A stretch of 40,369 bases of DNA from a virus, in IMG/VR virus record IMGVR_UViG_3300046008_001187, positions 1-40,369 of that record; one strand, written 5' to 3'. The notes beneath the pieces are model-generated. The model was not told where the DNA came from and made no database searches. It was given only the letters and a program-made list of their open reading frames with translations. Below, piece after piece: positions 17,348 to 23,450 of the stretch. The position numbers were made by a program, and so were the translations under genes. Positions within the stretch are counted from its first letter, which is position 1. Every line of letters begins with the position of its first letter.

Positions 17348-18112
17348 TTAAGCGTTTGCGAAGTTGGTTAAAATCTCAAACGGTTCAGGTCTGCCTTCAG
17401 GAATAACCATGCGACCTTTTAATTTGATGTCAATCGGCTTTTCAGACAGCCAATCAATCGCCGATTCAGAGGTTAAAACCGCGTCCCAGATTTTGATTTC
17501 GACTTGCGCGTCATCCGCGAATACGTTTTGACCTTTCATGTGAATGATGCCGCGAACCGACGCTTGCGTGCCGCCTTTGATTGATTCCGCTGTGACCGCG
17601 TTGTAGGTGTAAGACACTTTCAACGATTGCGCGTCGGTAATGGCTGACGTTGGCAATACAAAAATCTGTCCCGCTACATAATCGACCGTGTAATCCGTGT
17701 CTTTGACGTAGGTGACTGCGCCTGCGGTGTTTTTTACCGCTAAACCTGTCGCCGCTAAGTTGCGGAACGCTAAATCAATCCAGCCGCCTTTGACTGCTGT
17801 TGCCACTTCATCAACTGCCGCGCCTGACGCTTGGGTAAATGGCACAACTGAACCTTGAAGTCCCATTGCCAATGCTTTCGGCGATGCTTTGTTGAATTCA
17901 AGCGTTAAATCAGACGGTTCTGGCAAGATGGCGGTTGCGCGTGGCATACCGTAATTGGCACGACCTTTTGAAATTGCGTCAAGTTGTTTTGAGTTCATTT
18001 TGATAGATAACGCGCCTGCGTTTAAATCAACAAAACCTTGGTACACGCCGTTTAAAAGACGGTTAAAAAGCACGTCGCCTTTTAATAAAATTGCTTCTTG
18101 TTGTGCTGCCAT
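17348..18112 (-). CDS. major tail (tube) protein
   Basis: A 254-aa protein (MAAQQEAILLKGDVLFNRLLNG) in the position of the major tail protein: after the gp37-like gene and two genes before the tape measure. It is beta-rich, with GALSIKMNSKQLDAISKGRANYG and SVRGIIHMKGQNVFADDAQVEIKIWDAVL consistent with a siphophage tube subunit. Residues about 145-175 contain an extra module (YTVDYVAGQIFVLPTSAI...LKVSYTYNA) matching repeats in the 1213-aa tail protein. No sheath gene lies beside it, which argues for a non-contractile tail. An excellent purine-rich ribosome site is not evident, but the start agrees with the family style. Confidence 0.72.
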   Translation of the reverse strand: MAAQQEAILLKGDVLFNRLLNGVYQGFVDLNAGALSIKMNSKQLDAISKGRANYGMPRATAILPEPSDLTLEFNKASPKALAMGLQGSVVPFTQASGAAVDEVATAVKGGWIDLAFRNLAATGLAVKNTAGAVTYVKDTDYTVDYVAGQIFVLPTSAITDAQSLKVSYTYNAVTAESIKGGTQASVRGIIHMKGQNVFADDAQVEIKIWDAVLTSESAIDWLSEKPIDIKLKGRMVIPEGRPEPFEILTNFANA

Positions 18113-18129
18113 TGGTAAATCCTCGGTGT

Positions 18130-18570
18130 TTAAAATTGGTTACTTTTGAAAATGAATTTTGTTTGAAAAACGTCACTCCAATAGGTGGTGAGGTTTTTGT
18201 AATAGGTGGCTTTACCAGCCATGAATGTGACCCGCGCCGTTGTGCCTGGGGCTTGCCAACCGCGCAATGCCTCGTGGGTTTCGGCGCGAATCTCTTGCAG
18301 CAAATTGTTATTTTCTGCCCCGCGTAAATCTTTGACGCTTTTGACCGCAATCACCACGCCGATTTGCCCCGTCATCTCTTGGGAATAACCGCGCTGATTC
18401 AGTTTGCCGTTGGTGATTTCGCCGCCGTCTTCGTGCATTTGAATAACGAACGCATAAGGCGGTTGGATTGATGTTGGCATTTCAATGTCAAAATCAGACA
18501 CCACATAAACCTTGTCATTCAATGACGGACATTCGTCTTTTAAGCGTTCAACGAAATCGTTAATGTCCAT
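18130..18570 (-). CDS. Mu gp37-like protein (DUF1834 type)
   Basis: A 146-aa protein, MDINDFVERLKDECPSLNDKVY, with the pattern of the Mu gp37/DUF1834 family: an N-terminal helix, then a mixed region with PYAFVIQMHEDGGEITNG, QRGYSQEMTGQIGVVIAVKS and an ALRGW segment near residue 110. In transposable phages this gene follows gp36 (DUF1320) and is thought to act at head-tail joining or tail completion. The same order is found here. Its start overlaps the gp36-like stop as TAATG. No catalytic residues are apparent. Confidence comes from both sequence style and synteny. Confidence 0.75.
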   Translation of the reverse strand: MDINDFVERLKDECPSLNDKVYVVSDFDIEMPTSIQPPYAFVIQMHEDGGEITNGKLNQRGYSQEMTGQIGVVIAVKSVKDLRGAENNNLLQEIRAETHEALRGWQAPGTTARVTFMAGKATYYKNLTTYWSDVFQTKFIFKSNQF

Positions 18571-19007
18571 TACATTCTGTCCAACAAATCGTTGGTGAAT
18601 ACCTGCGCTGGGGCTGATAACTTTGGTACTTGCAAACCAACAGCAGGCGGTGCATCAAGCGGCGGGACACCAAGCAACGCCAATAAAGACGACTTGTGCA
18701 AATGCACCTGCTCAAAGAAAGCAATTGCCTCCTCGTAAGCCAGCCGCACATTTGGAATAACGCCGATGTCATACAAATAAAACCGCGTCATGTCGCACGC
18801 GCACCGAACAACATAAGGACTAGGTGTTGCAATGGGGATGGCAATCAAGCCGACAAGATAGCTGTCGATTTTGGCACTGGCATCCGCGATGGCTTGATTT
18901 AAAATCGCCTCGTTGACATCACCACCCATTTCGCCTGTCTTGTCGGATAATCCTGCGACCTCCTCACCCCAACCGCGAGCGATTAAATCAGCTTCGGTGC
19001 AGTACAT
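18570..19007 (-). CDS. Mu gp36-like protein (DUF1320)
   Basis: A 145-aa head-tail connector-type protein. It starts MYCTEADLIARGWGEEVAGLSD and continues with ILNQAIADASAKIDSYLVGLI and VRCACDMTRFYLYD, the typical DUF1320 helical pattern (Mu gp36, gene J). In Mu-like phages it lies between the major capsid protein and gp37 and is believed to act as a head-completion or connector protein. The start codon abuts the capsid stop (TAA followed at once by ATG), giving strict translational coupling. The C-terminal part is Pro/Leu-rich (LGVPPLDAPPAVGLQVP). Confidence 0.85.
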   Translation of the reverse strand: MYCTEADLIARGWGEEVAGLSDKTGEMGGDVNEAILNQAIADASAKIDSYLVGLIAIPIATPSPYVVRCACDMTRFYLYDIGVIPNVRLAYEEAIAFFEQVHLHKSSLLALLGVPPLDAPPAVGLQVPKLSAPAQVFTNDLLDRM

Positions 19008-19991
19008 TTACGCTTCCGTTAATTTGATAACCGCCGCTGGGCGGGTGCATAAGTTCAACGTGTTTGATTGCGCTTCGATGTTCACGCCTTTGTTCATTTC
19101 GAGCGGTTCAATCTTTGCGTAAAACGGTAAGCCGATGGTGTTCACGGTTTCCCAATAGTTAGCTGGTGCGAAACGCGAAATAAATAAATCCGTCACACCT
19201 TGTGGCACAGCGTAGGCTTCGTTATCAGGAATTTTTACCGCTGATGTACCTCGATAACGCTCGAACGAAACACCGCCAAAACTAATCGGGTTGCGTGGGT
19301 CGTTGCGTAAATCAGCCGCCGCGTTCCAATTCAATACGGTAGATTTGAGCGCGTCGTGTTCGATTAAGTTCTTCCAAAATGTCGCACCGCAATAAACCTT
19401 AATGCCGCTAAACGATAAGCCGTCTAATGACAATTCGATGGCATCAATCACTTCTTGAACCTTTATGCGAACTTTTGTTGTTGACGTAGCTAATGCAAAG
19501 CTAACAGTAGTTTGTGATACGCCAAATTCAGTAAATAACGATGATTGATTCCCCGCCGCGTCGTAATAACTACCCATGATGGCTGCTAAACGGTGCGCTT
19601 CGATGGTGTATTCGATCTGACGCTTCATTTTGGCAAGGCGTTCATCACGAATTGTGTTGATTGTCTGCACTTGGCTTTCGCTACCAAAGGCACGGACGCT
19701 CTGAACCTCATCCGCCATAATCGTCGCACGCTCAGGCAAATGCGGTACTTTGAAAGAACGGATTAAACGCTTATCGCCAAGCACGACTTGTGGCGGCGCG
19801 TTACGCGGCTGCACCGAAACCAAACCGATAGTTTTGCCATCAGATTCAATGGTAACGTCGAGCGTTGAAATACCCGCGCTTTGAAACAAACCGTTCTCGG
19901 CGATAACTGTTGGCGTGTAAGGGATGTTGTTAATTGCGGCGGTAAGGCTTGTAAGCGTAAAACCGTCGGCTTTAAATGGGTCAATAATCAT
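19008..19991 (-). CDS. major capsid protein, lambda gpE family
   Basis: A 327-aa major capsid protein that forms the HK97-fold shell. The N-terminal text MIIDPFKADGFTLTSLTAAIN and SVQPRNAPPQVVLGDKR, then KVPHLPERATIMADEVQSVRAFG and RDERLAKMKRQIEYTIEAHRLAAIMG, are the familiar blocks of the capsid E family. The length agrees with lambda E (341 aa). It follows an HDPD-type decoration gene, as in lambda D-E. Combined with a Mu-type portal, MuF and gpG, the head module is a mosaic. Three bases separate the decoration stop from this start. Confidence 0.92.
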   Translation of the reverse strand: MIIDPFKADGFTLTSLTAAINNIPYTPTVIAENGLFQSAGISTLDVTIESDGKTIGLVSVQPRNAPPQVVLGDKRLIRSFKVPHLPERATIMADEVQSVRAFGSESQVQTINTIRDERLAKMKRQIEYTIEAHRLAAIMGSYYDAAGNQSSLFTEFGVSQTTVSFALATSTTKVRIKVQEVIDAIELSLDGLSFSGIKVYCGATFWKNLIEHDALKSTVLNWNAAADLRNDPRNPISFGGVSFERYRGTSAVKIPDNEAYAVPQGVTDLFISRFAPANYWETVNTIGLPFYAKIEPLEMNKGVNIEAQSNTLNLCTRPAAVIKLTEA

Positions 19992-19994
19992 TTT

Positions 19995-20357
19995 TTATCT
20001 CACGATGATGTTTTGAGTTGCCAAAGCGACAATCGCAGCGGTTTTGTTTGGTGCAGTGATACCTGCTTTAAAGATTAGTTTCGCGCCAGCCACTTCGGCA
20101 ATGCGCGTCAACACGGTGCAGGCTGTGTCGGCGGTGGTCGCGTCGGTGCTGTTTCGCAAAATCGCGCTGGCAATTTCGCTACCGTCGGTCGCCGCATTGT
20201 TGTGCAGCGTGTATTTTCCTGACGCGGTGATTTTGCCAAGCACGGTGCCAACCACTAAGTTTTGCCCAGTGATTAAAGTCACTTTTTCAACTGACAAAGT
20301 TTCCTCGCTCGAAAGCAAGAACTCCGCGCCATAAACGCCTTCTGTTTTAGTAGCCAT
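19995..20357 (-). CDS. head decoration protein (HDPD family, lambda gpD-like)
   Basis: A 120-aa protein: MATKTEGVYGAEFLLSSEET, then GTVLGKITASGKYTLHNNAATDGSEIASAIL, which is the conserved core of the lambda-gpD/HDPD capsid-stabilising family. The protein would bind the expanded capsid surface as trimers and stabilise the packaged head. Its ATG overlaps the protease/scaffold stop as TAATG. The position directly before the capsid gene is the expected one. The length is close to lambda gpD (110 aa). Confidence 0.88.
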   Translation of the reverse strand: MATKTEGVYGAEFLLSSEETLSVEKVTLITGQNLVVGTVLGKITASGKYTLHNNAATDGSEIASAILRNSTDATTADTACTVLTRIAEVAGAKLIFKAGITAPNKTAAIVALATQNIIVR

Positions 20358-20746
20358 TAGTTAGAACCTCTTGCGTTCATTTGGTGGTAAATTGCCGACG
20401 TGTTAATCGCTGGCTCGGTGGTTTTTTCTGCGCCGTCAGCGGCTTGTGTGCCGAATAAATGCGCGGGCAGGTTGGGTTTTTGTTCACCTTTTTGCGCGAT
20501 TAAATCGGCAGAAATGGTTTTGAATTGCTCTGCGTTAAAACTTAAATACGGTGCAGCAGTCAATTCGCTGTATTCACGACCTAATGCGGTGAACAACGAT
20601 TTAATCTCTGATTCACGAGCGAATTTCACGGCTTTTTTTGTTTCCGCTTGCAGTTCATCGAGCTGGGTTTTCATATCAGCGCATTGTTTTTTTAACGCCT
20701 TGTTTTCGTCTTGCAATGCAGTAATTTGTTCGGGGGTTAATGCCAT
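20357..20746 (-). CDS. nested scaffold protein from an internal start (Mu Z-like)
   Basis: Within the protease gene, an in-frame ATG at 20746 (MALTPEQITALQDENKALKK) is preceded by AAAGGA seven bases upstream, a strong ribosome site. The product would be 129 aa: a coiled coil of about 60 residues plus the C-terminal capsid-binding tail, and no protease domain. Mu (I and Z) and lambda (C and Nu3) make scaffold from exactly such nested starts. The site is seen in the sequence; that it is used is inferred. Confidence 0.72.
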   Translation of the reverse strand: MALTPEQITALQDENKALKKQCADMKTQLDELQAETKKAVKFARESEIKSLFTALGREYSELTAAPYLSFNAEQFKTISADLIAQKGEQKPNLPAHLFGTQAADGAEKTTEPAINTSAIYHQMNARGSN

Positions 20747-21283
20747 TTTTGAATCCTTTGGTGGTAGTTTGGGTTGAGAATTAAAGACGGTGGCAGAGGT
20801 TTTGTCGTCAGCACCCATCGTGACAAACGACACCTCTCTTATGCGATTGTTTTTCAAAAGGGCGAGTTCGCCTGTGTACGATTGCCCATTGATGCTGTGG
20901 GTTTGTGTTCCGTTGAGGTTTTCAGTTGATGCGGGAAAGATGCCGACCGACAGCTGCCACTTGATGCCACGGTCTGCCTTGGCTGCAATGTCTTTGGCAA
21001 CGTCGTCAATGTCAGCGAATAAACGCCCCGCAATTTCGATTTGTGTGCCGATTGACACGGTTTCGATTACGCCAATGGGCGAGCCGTGATGATTGAATAG
21101 CAATGGGAGTGGTGCTTCTGCGGTGGTGGTTGATAAATCAAAGGCAACCGCGTTAAACCATGAATGGTCAGTAATAACACCACCAGCATAGGCAACACCG
21201 CTAAAGGTGCGCTCACCTGTGGTTGTAGGTTTTGAAAGCTGGAAGTCAGCTAAGAAATGGAGGATTTGATTTTGTGTTTTCAT
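20357..21283 (-). CDS. prohead protease with C-terminal scaffold (Mu I-like)
   Basis: A 308-aa protein. Residues about 1-165 resemble the Mu I protease: LPLLFNHHGSPIGVIETVS (probable catalytic His region), KWQLSVGIFPAS and REVSFVTMGADDKTSATVF, which probably includes the active Ser. Residues about 180-240 form a scaffold-type coiled coil (LTPEQITALQDENKALKKQ), and the tail is flexible. The protease would mature the prohead and degrade the scaffold. It is the first gene after the candidate late promoter at 21321-21345, and it is followed by decoration and capsid genes with overlapping stops and starts. Mu has the same fused I/Z arrangement. Confidence 0.88.
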   Translation of the reverse strand: MKTQNQILHFLADFQLSKPTTTGERTFSGVAYAGGVITDHSWFNAVAFDLSTTTAEAPLPLLFNHHGSPIGVIETVSIGTQIEIAGRLFADIDDVAKDIAAKADRGIKWQLSVGIFPASTENLNGTQTHSINGQSYTGELALLKNNRIREVSFVTMGADDKTSATVFNSQPKLPPKDSKMALTPEQITALQDENKALKKQCADMKTQLDELQAETKKAVKFARESEIKSLFTALGREYSELTAAPYLSFNAEQFKTISADLIAQKGEQKPNLPAHLFGTQAADGAEKTTEPAINTSAIYHQMNARGSN

Positions 21284-21320
21284 GCGCGTTAGATTGCCCG
21301 TCGTGTATGGGGTTTTCTAA

Positions 21321-21345
21321 TCGCATGGTTTAGTAAAGTACGCGA
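21321..21345 (-). promoter_or_regulatory. candidate late promoter / activator site (PI-like copy)
   Basis: On the minus strand the site is TCGC-N4-TTTACTAAA-N4-GCGA, a 25-bp dyad with a perfect 9-bp palindromic core. The same architecture recurs only at 33790-33814, and both are followed by the shared GCGATTAGAAA. A weak -10-like TACACG lies about 28 bp downstream of the dyad centre, as expected for an activator-dependent promoter. It starts just after a terminator and drives toward the protease gene. In Mu the late promoter PI lies upstream of gene I and is activated by C. The Mor/C-like protein at 33.8-34.1 kb is the likely activator (inferred). Confidence 0.7.
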
Positions 21346-21358
21346 AAAATAGGCAACA

Positions 21359-21385
21359 AAAAGCCCGACAGTTCGTCAGGCTTTT
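21359..21385 (-). terminator. bidirectional rho-independent terminator
   Basis: A stem of AAAAGCC and GAC (21359-21369) pairs with GTC and GGCTTTT (21375-21385), with one internal mismatch and a loop of about five bases. On the minus strand it ends in GGCTTTTTG, a T-run fit for termination. It lies 20 bp beyond the stop of the 144-aa gene and just before the candidate PI-like promoter. It would insulate the small-gene cassette from the capsid operon. Confidence 0.8.
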
Positions 21386-21405
21386 GTGTTTTTACATCGG
21401 TGGTG

Positions 21406-21840
21406 CTATTGGCTTGCCATAAAGGCTTGGTAGCACTCATCGCTCACTTCGATTTCGTCTGGGATAAAGTCGCCAATGTCGCGTCCCATCATAAAACGCT
21501 GGGGCTGGGCGTTGATGTAATAAGGTTCGCCATCCTCGTTGAATGGAGTGGCATAGACAATCCAATCACCCATGCCGCCAAGGTAGCAAAACCCCGCATC
21601 TTCTTTGATGACGAAGCCTGCATATTTTGGGTGGTTACTTTCGTAAATTCCGCCAATTGGCGGATTGGTTGTTTTAATTGTTGCCTCAATCTCGTTGTGT
21701 GGTGGGTCATCGACCTCAATCCAATCGACCACTTCACCTTCTATTTCGCCGTCGTGGTAAGGGCATTCAATGTATTTTTCTAAGCGTTTTTCAAGTGAAA
21801 TGTTGCCGCAAGTGCAGCAAGCAGGATTTCTGATTTTCAT
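21406..21840 (-). CDS. unknown 144-aa protein, last gene of small-gene cassette
   Basis: I do not recognise this protein. It starts MKIRNPACCTCGNISLEKRLEKYIECPYHDGE: three closely spaced Cys and a later Cys/His pair suggest a small zinc-binding head. The remainder is very acidic (EIEGEVVDWIEVDDPP, DGEPYYIN, DIGDFIPDEIEVSDECYQ) and rich in aromatic residues. Small acidic phage proteins can mimic DNA or occlude nucleic-acid-binding sites, which is one possible role but not shown. The ribosome site AAAGGAAAG is strong and matches the sites of its cassette neighbours. The gene is preceded by a GC hairpin at 21863-21882 and followed by a terminator. Confidence 0.7.
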   Translation of the reverse strand: MKIRNPACCTCGNISLEKRLEKYIECPYHDGEIEGEVVDWIEVDDPPHNEIEATIKTTNPPIGGIYESNHPKYAGFVIKEDAGFCYLGGMGDWIVYATPFNEDGEPYYINAQPQRFMMGRDIGDFIPDEIEVSDECYQAFMASQ

Positions 21841-21862
21841 TGTCTTTCCTTTTTGTTGGTTT

Positions 21863-21882
21863 GGCAGGGCTTTCGCCCCGCC
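21863..21882 (-). repeat. intergenic GC hairpin, copy 1
   Basis: On the minus strand GGCGGGGC-GAAA-GCCCTGCC, an 8-bp stem with a GNRA-type tetraloop, lies 9 bp after the 71-aa gene stop and about 20 bp before the next start. Related hairpins lie at 22308-22328, 22761-22782 and 23024-23043, always between small cassette genes. There is no T-run, so it is more likely an mRNA-processing, attenuation or stability element than a full terminator. Confidence 0.75.
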
Positions 21883-21891
21883 GCTGGTTGT

Positions 21892-22107
21892 TTAGGCGAT
21901 ACCCAAAATGTGAAGTTCGTTGTTTGTGTTTGCGTCAACGTTCACCCATTTGCCTTTTAAAAGTCTTTTGTTAACGAGGTCGCTTAGTTCGTCGTAGCCA
22001 AGTCCGCAGCGTCTTACCGTTCTTTCGATGTCTTTGCCAAGGCTGTTGTAGGCAGCCATAAAGGTTTCAAAGTTTCTTTTTGTTTTGTTGCTAATTCTTG
22101 CGCTCAT
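21892..22107 (-). CDS. small winged-helix-like protein A (paralogue 1 of 3)
   Basis: A 71-aa basic protein, MSARISNKTKRNFETFMAAY. By eye it shares a framework with the proteins at 22792-22998 and 23052-23270: a conserved early Phe, a helix ending A-x-R/RR, a Leu-rich helix with L(x)2-D/Q-L, the segment LLxGK/LITGK/LVTGE, a beta-hairpin-like stretch, and a final GI. This is suggestive of a compact winged helix-turn-helix. The ribosome site AAAAAGGAAC is good. It is transcribed behind the second copy of the duplicated leader. A possible role is autoregulation, like Aca proteins of anti-CRISPR operons, but this is inference. Confidence 0.72.
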   Translation of the reverse strand: MSARISNKTKRNFETFMAAYNSLGKDIERTVRRCGLGYDELSDLVNKRLLKGKWVNVDANTNNELHILGIA

Positions 22108-22120
22108 GTTAGTTCCTTTT

Positions 22121-22272
22121 TAGTTCGTTGTTTTAAAAGGCTTTTTTATGCCGTCGGGACACACATTGCCATTGACCATCGTGGTCAGCAAGTTATGAAA
22201 ACCAAAAAGCGCACAAAGCCTGCAACGCTTGGGCTACATGGCGTTTGAAATAGTTTTTTTAGTACCGCACTG
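22121..22272 (-). repeat. duplicated leader, copy 2
   Basis: About 150 bp upstream of the 71-aa gene repeats the leader at 23281-23450. Shared blocks, on the minus strand, include GCGGTACTAAAAAAACT, TTGCTGAC, AATGGCAATGTGTGTCCCG, then ACGGCA and TTTTAAAACAACGAACTA. Between them lies a degenerate version of the hairpin found intact in the other copy. TTGCTG and the AATGTG that follows about 18 bp later might be a promoter. No open reading frame is conserved in the repeat. Confidence 0.75.
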
Positions 22273-22328
22273 CCCACCCTGTTTTTGTTTTCGGTGGGCT
22301 TTGGGTTGGACGGGACTTTCGCCCCGCC
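22272..22328 (-). repeat. two adjacent hairpins after the 134-aa gene
   Basis: GCCCACC (22272-22278) pairs perfectly with GGTGGGC (22293-22299) around a 14-base T-rich loop. Beside it a degenerate member of the cassette hairpin family occupies 22308-22328, immediately after the stop of the 134-aa gene. Together they separate the 134-aa gene from the second leader copy and may reduce read-through. The stems are seen; the effect on transcription is inferred. Confidence 0.55.
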
Positions 22329-22335
22329 ACTGGTT

Positions 22336-22740
22336 TTATTCGGTTATGTCCTGCGCCGCTTTGGCAGCACACAATGCCGTGATGACCTGTGCCAGCGTTT
22401 CGTTTAGGTTCGGCGTGCCTGGGAACTGCTCTTGGTGCAGCCCGCTGGTTGCGAGTTCAAACAAGATGGCGTTGATTACCTGGGTCATTGTCTTTGCGCC
22501 AAACTCGTCGGCGATTTCAACGACCGCCTGTCCAACTTCGCCGAACTCTGTGGCGGCTTCTTTTAATTCGCCTGCCGAAACTTCGTAATTTTCGCCAAGC
22601 ACCGCAACGACCTTTTTTGCCGCCTCGAAAATTACGTCGTTTGCGCGGTCGGTGTCGATGTCGCCATTTTCGTCGAGTTCAAATTCGATGCTTGTCATCA
22701 AATCCAGTTGTTTTTTAGCTTCTTCATTTAATTTTTTCAT
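22336..22740 (-). CDS. unknown acidic 134-aa protein in the small-gene cassette
   Basis: Not recognised. MKKLNEEAKKQLDLMTSIEF is followed by ELDENGDIDTDRANDVIFEA, which may form a helix after an acidic loop; ELDENGDIDTDR has the spacing of a possible calcium-binding-type loop, but this is a weak resemblance. The rest is predicted helical and strongly acidic (GELKEAATEFGEVGQAVVEIADEFG). The ribosome site AAGGAAAGG is good. The gene sits between paralogues B and A, in the position where anti-CRISPR proteins of 50-140 aa lie in related phages. Function is unknown. Confidence 0.68.
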   Translation of the reverse strand: MKKLNEEAKKQLDLMTSIEFELDENGDIDTDRANDVIFEAAKKVVAVLGENYEVSAGELKEAATEFGEVGQAVVEIADEFGAKTMTQVINAILFELATSGLHQEQFPGTPNLNETLAQVITALCAAKAAQDITE

Positions 22741-22760
22741 TGCCTTTCCTTGTTTGGTTG

Positions 22761-22782
22761 GGCGGGGTGTTTAAACCCCGCC
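22761..22782 (-). repeat. intergenic GC hairpin, copy 3
   Basis: GGCGGGGT (22761-22768) and ACCCCGCC (22775-22782) form a perfect 8-bp stem with a six-base AT loop. The flanks (TGTTTAG on one side, TTTCCTTG on the other) match those of the hairpins at 21863 and 23024, although the loop differs. The stem is therefore conserved while its loop varies. Confidence 0.75.
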
Positions 22783-22791
22783 GCTTGTTGT

Positions 22792-22998
22792 TTAGTTAAT
22801 GCCCCAGATTACAAATTTCGCTTTGTTTTGGTTGTTGTAATACATCTTGCCAGTTATCAATTCCGCGAATTTCAAGTCTTCCGCTTGGTTTGCGGTAAGT
22901 TTCGATTCGCGTTGTGCTGCTGCGATGTCGTTGGTTTCTTTAAATGCCAAGATGAGCGATAAAAATTTGCGGTGTGTCGATGCTGTTAATGTTTTCAT
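22792..22998 (-). CDS. small winged-helix-like protein B (paralogue 2 of 3)
   Basis: A 68-aa protein, MKTLTASTHRKFLSLILAFK, with the same framework as A and C: early Phe, helix with AAAQRESKLTANQAEDLKF, LITGK, a short beta-like stretch and final WGIN. The likely fold is a small winged helix, which would bind DNA or a protein partner. A Shine-Dalgarno AAAGGAAAAG precedes it. It lies between hairpins at 22761-22782 and 23024-23043. Divergence from its paralogues is high, which suggests an old duplication or repeated acquisition of members of one family. No database identity can be given. Confidence 0.7.
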   Translation of the reverse strand: MKTLTASTHRKFLSLILAFKETNDIAAAQRESKLTANQAEDLKFAELITGKMYYNNQNKAKFVIWGIN

Positions 22999-23023
22999 GG
23001 TCTTTTCCTTTGTAGTTTTGGTT

Positions 23024-23043
23024 GGCAGGGCTTTCGCCCCGCC
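23024..23043 (-). repeat. intergenic GC hairpin, copy 4
   Basis: Identical over its 20 bases to the hairpin at 21863-21882 (GGCAGGGC-TTTC-GCCCCGCC on the plus strand). It lies between paralogues C and B. The identity over both arms and loop, while the genes beside it are strongly diverged, suggests selection on the hairpin or recent copying. Confidence 0.78.
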
Positions 23044-23051
23044 GTTGTGGT

Positions 23052-23270
23052 TTAAGCCGCGATGCCTGTGAGTTTAAAAATGAATCTTGGTTGGCGTGAG
23101 CCGATGTCAAATTTTGCTTCGCCTGTTACCAAACCCGCTTGTTTGAGTTCTTTAAGCTGGCTGAATGTCAGGTTGGTAGCGCGTCTTGCTTTAGCCAAGC
23201 AGCCTGTTTGTGCGTGTGCGTCTTTCAATTTTTGAAATTCTGCTTTTGTTGCTTCGTTTAATGCGCTCAT
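23052..23270 (-). CDS. small winged-helix-like protein C (paralogue 3 of 3)
   Basis: A 72-aa basic protein, MSALNEATKAEFQKLKDAHA. The start at 23270 was chosen because AAAGGAAAAG precedes it; the longer frame would include the repeated leader. ARRATNLTFSQLKELKQAGL followed by VTGE and a final beta-like segment (RFIFKLTGIAA) is the clearest winged-helix candidate of the three paralogues. It is the first gene of the cassette, directly behind the first leader copy and a terminator. The role is unknown; a regulator of the cassette is a reasonable inference. Confidence 0.72.
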   Translation of the reverse strand: MSALNEATKAEFQKLKDAHAQTGCLAKARRATNLTFSQLKELKQAGLVTGEAKFDIGSRQPRFIFKLTGIAA

Positions 23271-23280
23271 GGTCTTTTCC

Positions 23281-23450
23281 TTTGTAGTTCGTTGTTTTAA
23301 AAGGATTTTTCGTGCCGTCGGGACACACATTGCCATTCAATTTACGTTGTCAGCAAGTTAAGAAAATAAATCGAATCTTTAAAACGCAGAAAGCCCCGTA
23401 GCACTGGGGCTACGAGGCTTTCAGAAAGTTTTTTTAGTACCGCGCTGGCT
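23281..23450 (-). repeat. duplicated leader, copy 1 (with terminator)
   Basis: This copy spans from just after the gpG gene to paralogue C. It contains the intact terminator hairpin at 23389-23422, then a candidate promoter and leader that match copy 2 at 22121-22272. The match runs over most of 150 bp with gaps. It marks the start of an independently transcribed unit inside the head operon. Confidence 0.75.
23389..23422. terminator. terminator-like hairpin after the gpG gene
   Basis: GAAAGCC, CGTAGC pairs with GCTACG, GGCTTTC around a six-base loop, with one internal mismatch. T-runs flank it: seven Ts on the plus-strand side and TGCGTTTT on the minus-strand side. It lies about 30 bp after the gpG stop on the minus strand and would end transcription of the packaging and head-assembly genes before the small-gene cassette. 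Confidence 0.75.

Noticed and set aside
16971-18112. Contractile tail (sheath plus tube)
   Set aside because: Only one major tail-type gene is present before the tape measure and no protein has sheath features.
22336-22740. Calcium-binding EF-hand in the 134-aa protein
   Set aside because: ELDENGDIDTDR resembles a loop by spacing only; there is no second hand and the flanking helices are not convincing.
21863-23043. CRISPR array suggested by regularly placed repeats
   Set aside because: The repeats are few, 20 bp long and separated by genes of 200-400 bp rather than by spacers of 30-40 bp.
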